A DNA stretch of 64,000 bases, taken from positions 124,001 through 188,000 of the forward strand of contig NZ_FONS01000004.1 of NCBI RefSeq assembly GCF_900112985.1, written 5' to 3'. Source of the stretch: Pedobacter antarcticus (GTDB lineage Bacteria; Bacteroidota; Bacteroidia; Sphingobacteriales; Sphingobacteriaceae). The position numbers and the translations under genes are program-made. Position 1 is the stretch's first letter, and the number at the start of each line of letters is the position of its first letter. This document shows, piece by piece, positions 63,410-64,000 of this stretch. A model generated the notes under the pieces. The model saw nothing but the letters and a program-made list of their open reading frames with translations. It had not been told where the DNA came from and did no database searches.

Positions 63410-64000
63410 AGTCGGACTTTAGATACTTTATAAGTTGTTTGGCGGCGATATTACCAGAGATAATTGAAGGTGGTACACCCGGACCTGGTACAGTAAGCTG
63501 TCCGGCATAAAACAAACTCGGGATCTTTTTATTTTTAAGTGTCGGTTTAAGGTTGGCAGTTTGCATTAAAGTATTGGCAAGACCATAGGCATTACCTTTA
63601 TAAGAATTGTAATCGGCAATGAAATCAGAAACACAATAACTTTTTTTATAATCTATATGTTTTCGGACAGGGGTATCTGTGTACCGTTCCAGACGGTCCA
63701 TCATTAAATCAAAATAAATAGCTCTTGTCTCTTCGATGTCATCCAGGCCGGGAGCAAGGGGCATCAGCACAAAAAGGTTTTCATGACCTTCTGGTGCAAT
63801 TCCGGAGTCGGTCTTGGAGGGGCAGCAAACGTAAAACAGAGGTTTTGTCGGCCATTTAGGGTCTTTATAAATTTCACGCGCATGAACTTTAAGATCCTCG
63901 TCAAAAAATAATGTGTGATGTTTTAATCTTTGAATACTGGTATTCAATCCGATGTAAAAAATAAGACATGATGGAGCAAAGACCTTTTTATCCCAATAAT
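63393..64000 (-). CDS. crtI: Phytoene desaturase, C-terminal part (5' end outside window)
   Basis: The frame stays open to the window edge (YWDKKVFAPSCLIFYIGLN is encoded beyond the TTG at 63947), so the gene starts outside. The C-terminal region has the CrtI signatures FYVCCPSKTD, ENLFVLMPLAPG and the FAD-proximal LFYAGQLTVPGPGVPPSIISG. CrtI desaturates phytoene stepwise to lycopene. It is the first visible gene of the operon, followed by crtB with a 17-nt overlap. Confidence 0.95.
   Translation of the reverse strand, partial: YWDKKVFAPSCLIFYIGLNTSIQRLKHHTLFFDEDLKVHAREIYKDPKWPTKPLFYVCCPSKTDSGIAPEGHENLFVLMPLAPGLDDIEETRAIYFDLMMDRLERYTDTPVRKHIDYKKSYCVSDFIADYNSYKGNAYGLANTLMQTANLKPTLKNKKIPSLFYAGQLTVPGPGVPPSIISGNIAAKQLIKYLKSDYERDI

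Overview
The window looks like a chromosomal segment of a Bacteroidota bacterium, most likely a Pedobacter-like member of the Sphingobacteriaceae. The grounds are a Bacteroidota-type TonB receptor, a GH92 mannosidase, a topoisomerase I with zinc-free C-terminal repeats, many LytTR/HisKA-like two-component pairs, duplicated FtsX/MacB-type permeases, promoters of the TTTG / TAnnTTTG type, a tRNA without encoded CCA, and a zeaxanthin-type carotenoid operon. This assignment rests on gene style only; no database search was possible.

Layout. 1-4.6 kb: end of a TonB-dependent receptor, an exported phosphodiesterase, a decayed aldo/keto reductase remnant and an intact Tat-exported aldo/keto reductase. 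4.7-12.2 kb: mostly minus-strand housekeeping (lepA-folD, glycosylasparaginase-cutC, methionine aminotransferase plus omega-amidase), then a plus-strand queuosine precursor transporter. 12.2-13.7 kb: an 80-aa orphan, an RRM RNA-binding protein and a lysoplasmalogenase-like membrane protein. 13.7-24.8 kb: minus-strand alpha-2-macroglobulin/PBP1C pair, a conserved small protein and topA. 25-29.5 kb: glutathione peroxidase, mnmA (separated by a perfect 60-nt palindromic terminator), GH92 mannosidase and tRNA-Lys. 29.6-30.0 kb: a deletion scar joining remnants of an AraC-type regulator and a RibD/DHFR-family reductase. 30.3-41.6 kb: permease, HxlR regulator with divergent MFS pump, iron permease, large AsmA protein, GAF histidine kinase, peroxiredoxin and a cytosolic DsbA-like protein.

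41.6-58.4 kb is the most interesting part. A full-length LanB-type dehydratase (47389-50553) is preceded by an FtsX/MacB permease and a LytTR two-component pair. It converges on a minus-strand set made of a 64-aa candidate class I lanthipeptide precursor, a membrane histidine kinase and a second LytTR regulator. Upstream on the same strand are an ECF sigma factor, a short FecR-like anti-sigma factor and a lipoprotein resembling DUF4374. A TldD/TldE protease pair lies just beyond, with TldD carrying a Tat-like leader. No LanC cyclase or recognisable RiPP-specific exporter is in the window. The precursor has one Cys four residues ring-distance from a Ser, so at most one (methyl)lanthionine is expected. 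This is a candidate minimal, possibly undescribed, lanthipeptide system; its function is inferred, not shown.

58.5-64 kb: Fsr-like MFS pump with its GntR regulator, a DUF1304 protein, and a tightly overlapping carotenoid operon crtI(partial)-crtB-unknown-idi-crtZ on the minus strand. Two short gene remnants (3.3 kb and 29.8 kb) show the same decay pattern: N-terminal codons joined to C-terminal codons with the middle lost.
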